Below are positions 5,032 to 5,803 of a stretch of 5,803 nucleotides of DNA, in pieces; within the stretch, counting starts at the first letter, position 1; every line of letters begins with the position of its first letter. The notes beneath the pieces were generated by a model. The model was not told where the DNA came from. It made no database searches and saw nothing but the letters and a program-made list of their open reading frames with translations. The stretch lies in the NCBI GenBank assembly GCA_023254985.1, contig JALRJT010000145.1:1-5803 (forward strand), given 5' to 3'. This DNA is from Ilumatobacteraceae bacterium (GTDB taxonomy: Bacteria; Actinomycetota; Acidimicrobiia; Acidimicrobiales; Ilumatobacteraceae). Both the position numbers and the translations under genes were made by a program.

Positions 5032-5803
5032 TGAAGCTGCTCGCGCTCGATGGCAACTCACTGACGTACCGCGCGTTCTTTGCGCTGCCGACCGACATGG
5101 CCACGGCCTCTGGGCAGGTGACGAACGCGGTCTACGGGTTCTGTTCGATGCTCACGACGTTAATGAAGGACCAACGTCCGGATGGCGTGGTCGTCGTCTT
5201 CGATCGCAAGGAACCGACGTTTCGTCACGAGGCTGCTCCCGAATACAAAGCGCAGCGTGAGAAGCAGCCCGACATCTTGTATCAACAGCTCGACATCGTC
5301 CGCGAACTCCTCGACGCGCTTGGGGTTGCAACGTTGGACTACAAGGGCTTCGAAGGGGATGACCTGATTGCGACGATCGTCGATCGTTGTGAGCAGGACG
5401 GCACCGACATCGTGATCGTGACGGGGGATCGCGACAGTTATCAGTTGGTACATGACCCACACGTGCGCGTGCTCTACAACAAGCGCGGCGTAAGCGAATA
5501 TGCGTTGTATGACGAAAAGGGCATCTTCGAGCGCACCGGCGTGACTCCCGCGCAATACGTCGACTATGCGGCACTGCGTGGCGACCCAAGCGACAACTTG
5601 GATGGTATGCCAGGGGTCGGTGAAAAGACCGCGGCCAAGTTGTTGAACCAGTACGGATCGCTACAGGCGATCATTGCGGCCGCCGGCGAGCAGACGACCA
5701 AACTGAAGGCTTCGATCATCGAGCACGCCGATCGTGTCGTGCGCAATGCCGAGTTGATGAAGCTGCGCAGGGACGTACCGATCGACGTCGACTACGCATC
5801 CTT
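5031..5803 (+). CDS. polA: DNA polymerase I, 5'-3' exonuclease domain, cut by window edge
   Basis: DNA polymerase I removes RNA primers and fills gaps in replication and excision repair. The visible 257 residues are the N-terminal FEN-like exonuclease. MKLLALDGNSLTYRAFFAL carries the metal ligand Asp7; VVVFDRKEPTFRHE and EYKAQRE (about 71-77) follow. FEGDDLIAT (107-115) and VTGDRDSYQLV (130-140) supply acidic metal ligands. The helix-3-turn-helix GDPSDNLDGMPGVGEKTAAKLL binds DNA. The family usually reads FEADD and NLPG or NIPG where this has FEGDD and NLDG, both mild changes. The ATG at 5031 has GAGG at 5 nt. A stand-alone exonuclease cannot be excluded because the polymerase part lies outside, but linkage to a pdtaR-like gene favours polA. 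Confidence 0.93.
   Translation, partial: MKLLALDGNSLTYRAFFALPTDMATASGQVTNAVYGFCSMLTTLMKDQRPDGVVVVFDRKEPTFRHEAAPEYKAQREKQPDILYQQLDIVRELLDALGVATLDYKGFEGDDLIATIVDRCEQDGTDIVIVTGDRDSYQLVHDPHVRVLYNKRGVSEYALYDEKGIFERTGVTPAQYVDYAALRGDPSDNLDGMPGVGEKTAAKLLNQYGSLQAIIAAAGEQTTKLKASIIEHADRVVRNAELMKLRRDVPIDVDYAS

Noticed and set aside
5020..5034. Four-codon upstream frame (ATG to TGA) overlapping the polA ATG
   Set aside because: It has no ribosome site of its own and such short frames arise by chance; the GAGG inside it is better read as the polA ribosome site.

Overview
This is a compact, roughly 60% GC, housekeeping-type segment with two blocks of genes facing away from a short intergenic region near position 3920-3994. 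The gene content suggests an actinobacterium. The FabG resembles mycobacterial MabA in its compact strand-2 loop and its C-terminal GLGMGH. An ANTAR response regulator of the PdtaR (Rv1626) type lies directly upstream of polA, a linkage also seen in Mycobacterium. The absence of a type I FAS context and the moderate GC fit a deep branch such as Acidimicrobiia, but that placement is an inference.

Left block (minus strand, 3917 down to 1): a type II fatty-acid synthesis operon in the order fabD-fabH-fabG-acpP-fabF. FabD loads malonyl onto ACP, FabH makes the first C-C bond, FabG reduces the beta-keto group, AcpP carries the chain and FabF elongates it. The junctions are tight: 32 nt, a 4-nt ATGA overlap, 79 nt and 12 nt. 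fabF runs off the left edge after its active-site cysteine. The FabD is longer than usual because a biotinyl/lipoyl-like domain, apparently without the modifiable lysine, is fused to its C-terminus. The 79-nt fabG-acpP gap holds a clear stem-loop and a possible internal promoter.

Right block (plus strand, 3995 to 5803): tRNA-Leu(CAA) with an encoded CCA, then a 107-codon predicted coiled-coil protein of unknown function whose ATG lies one base after the CCA. That gene overlaps the pdtaR-like regulator by 4 nt (GTGA). A 38-nt gap with two mutually exclusive hairpins then leads to polA, of which only the N-terminal 5'-3' exonuclease part is inside the window.

I see no mobile element, CRISPR array, integrase or toxin-antitoxin signature. 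Most of the window is ordinary core genome. The items most worth a second look are the FabD fusion, the tRNA-to-ORF junction, the stem-loop ahead of acpP, the palindrome between fabD and the tRNA, and the alternative RNA structures at the polA start.
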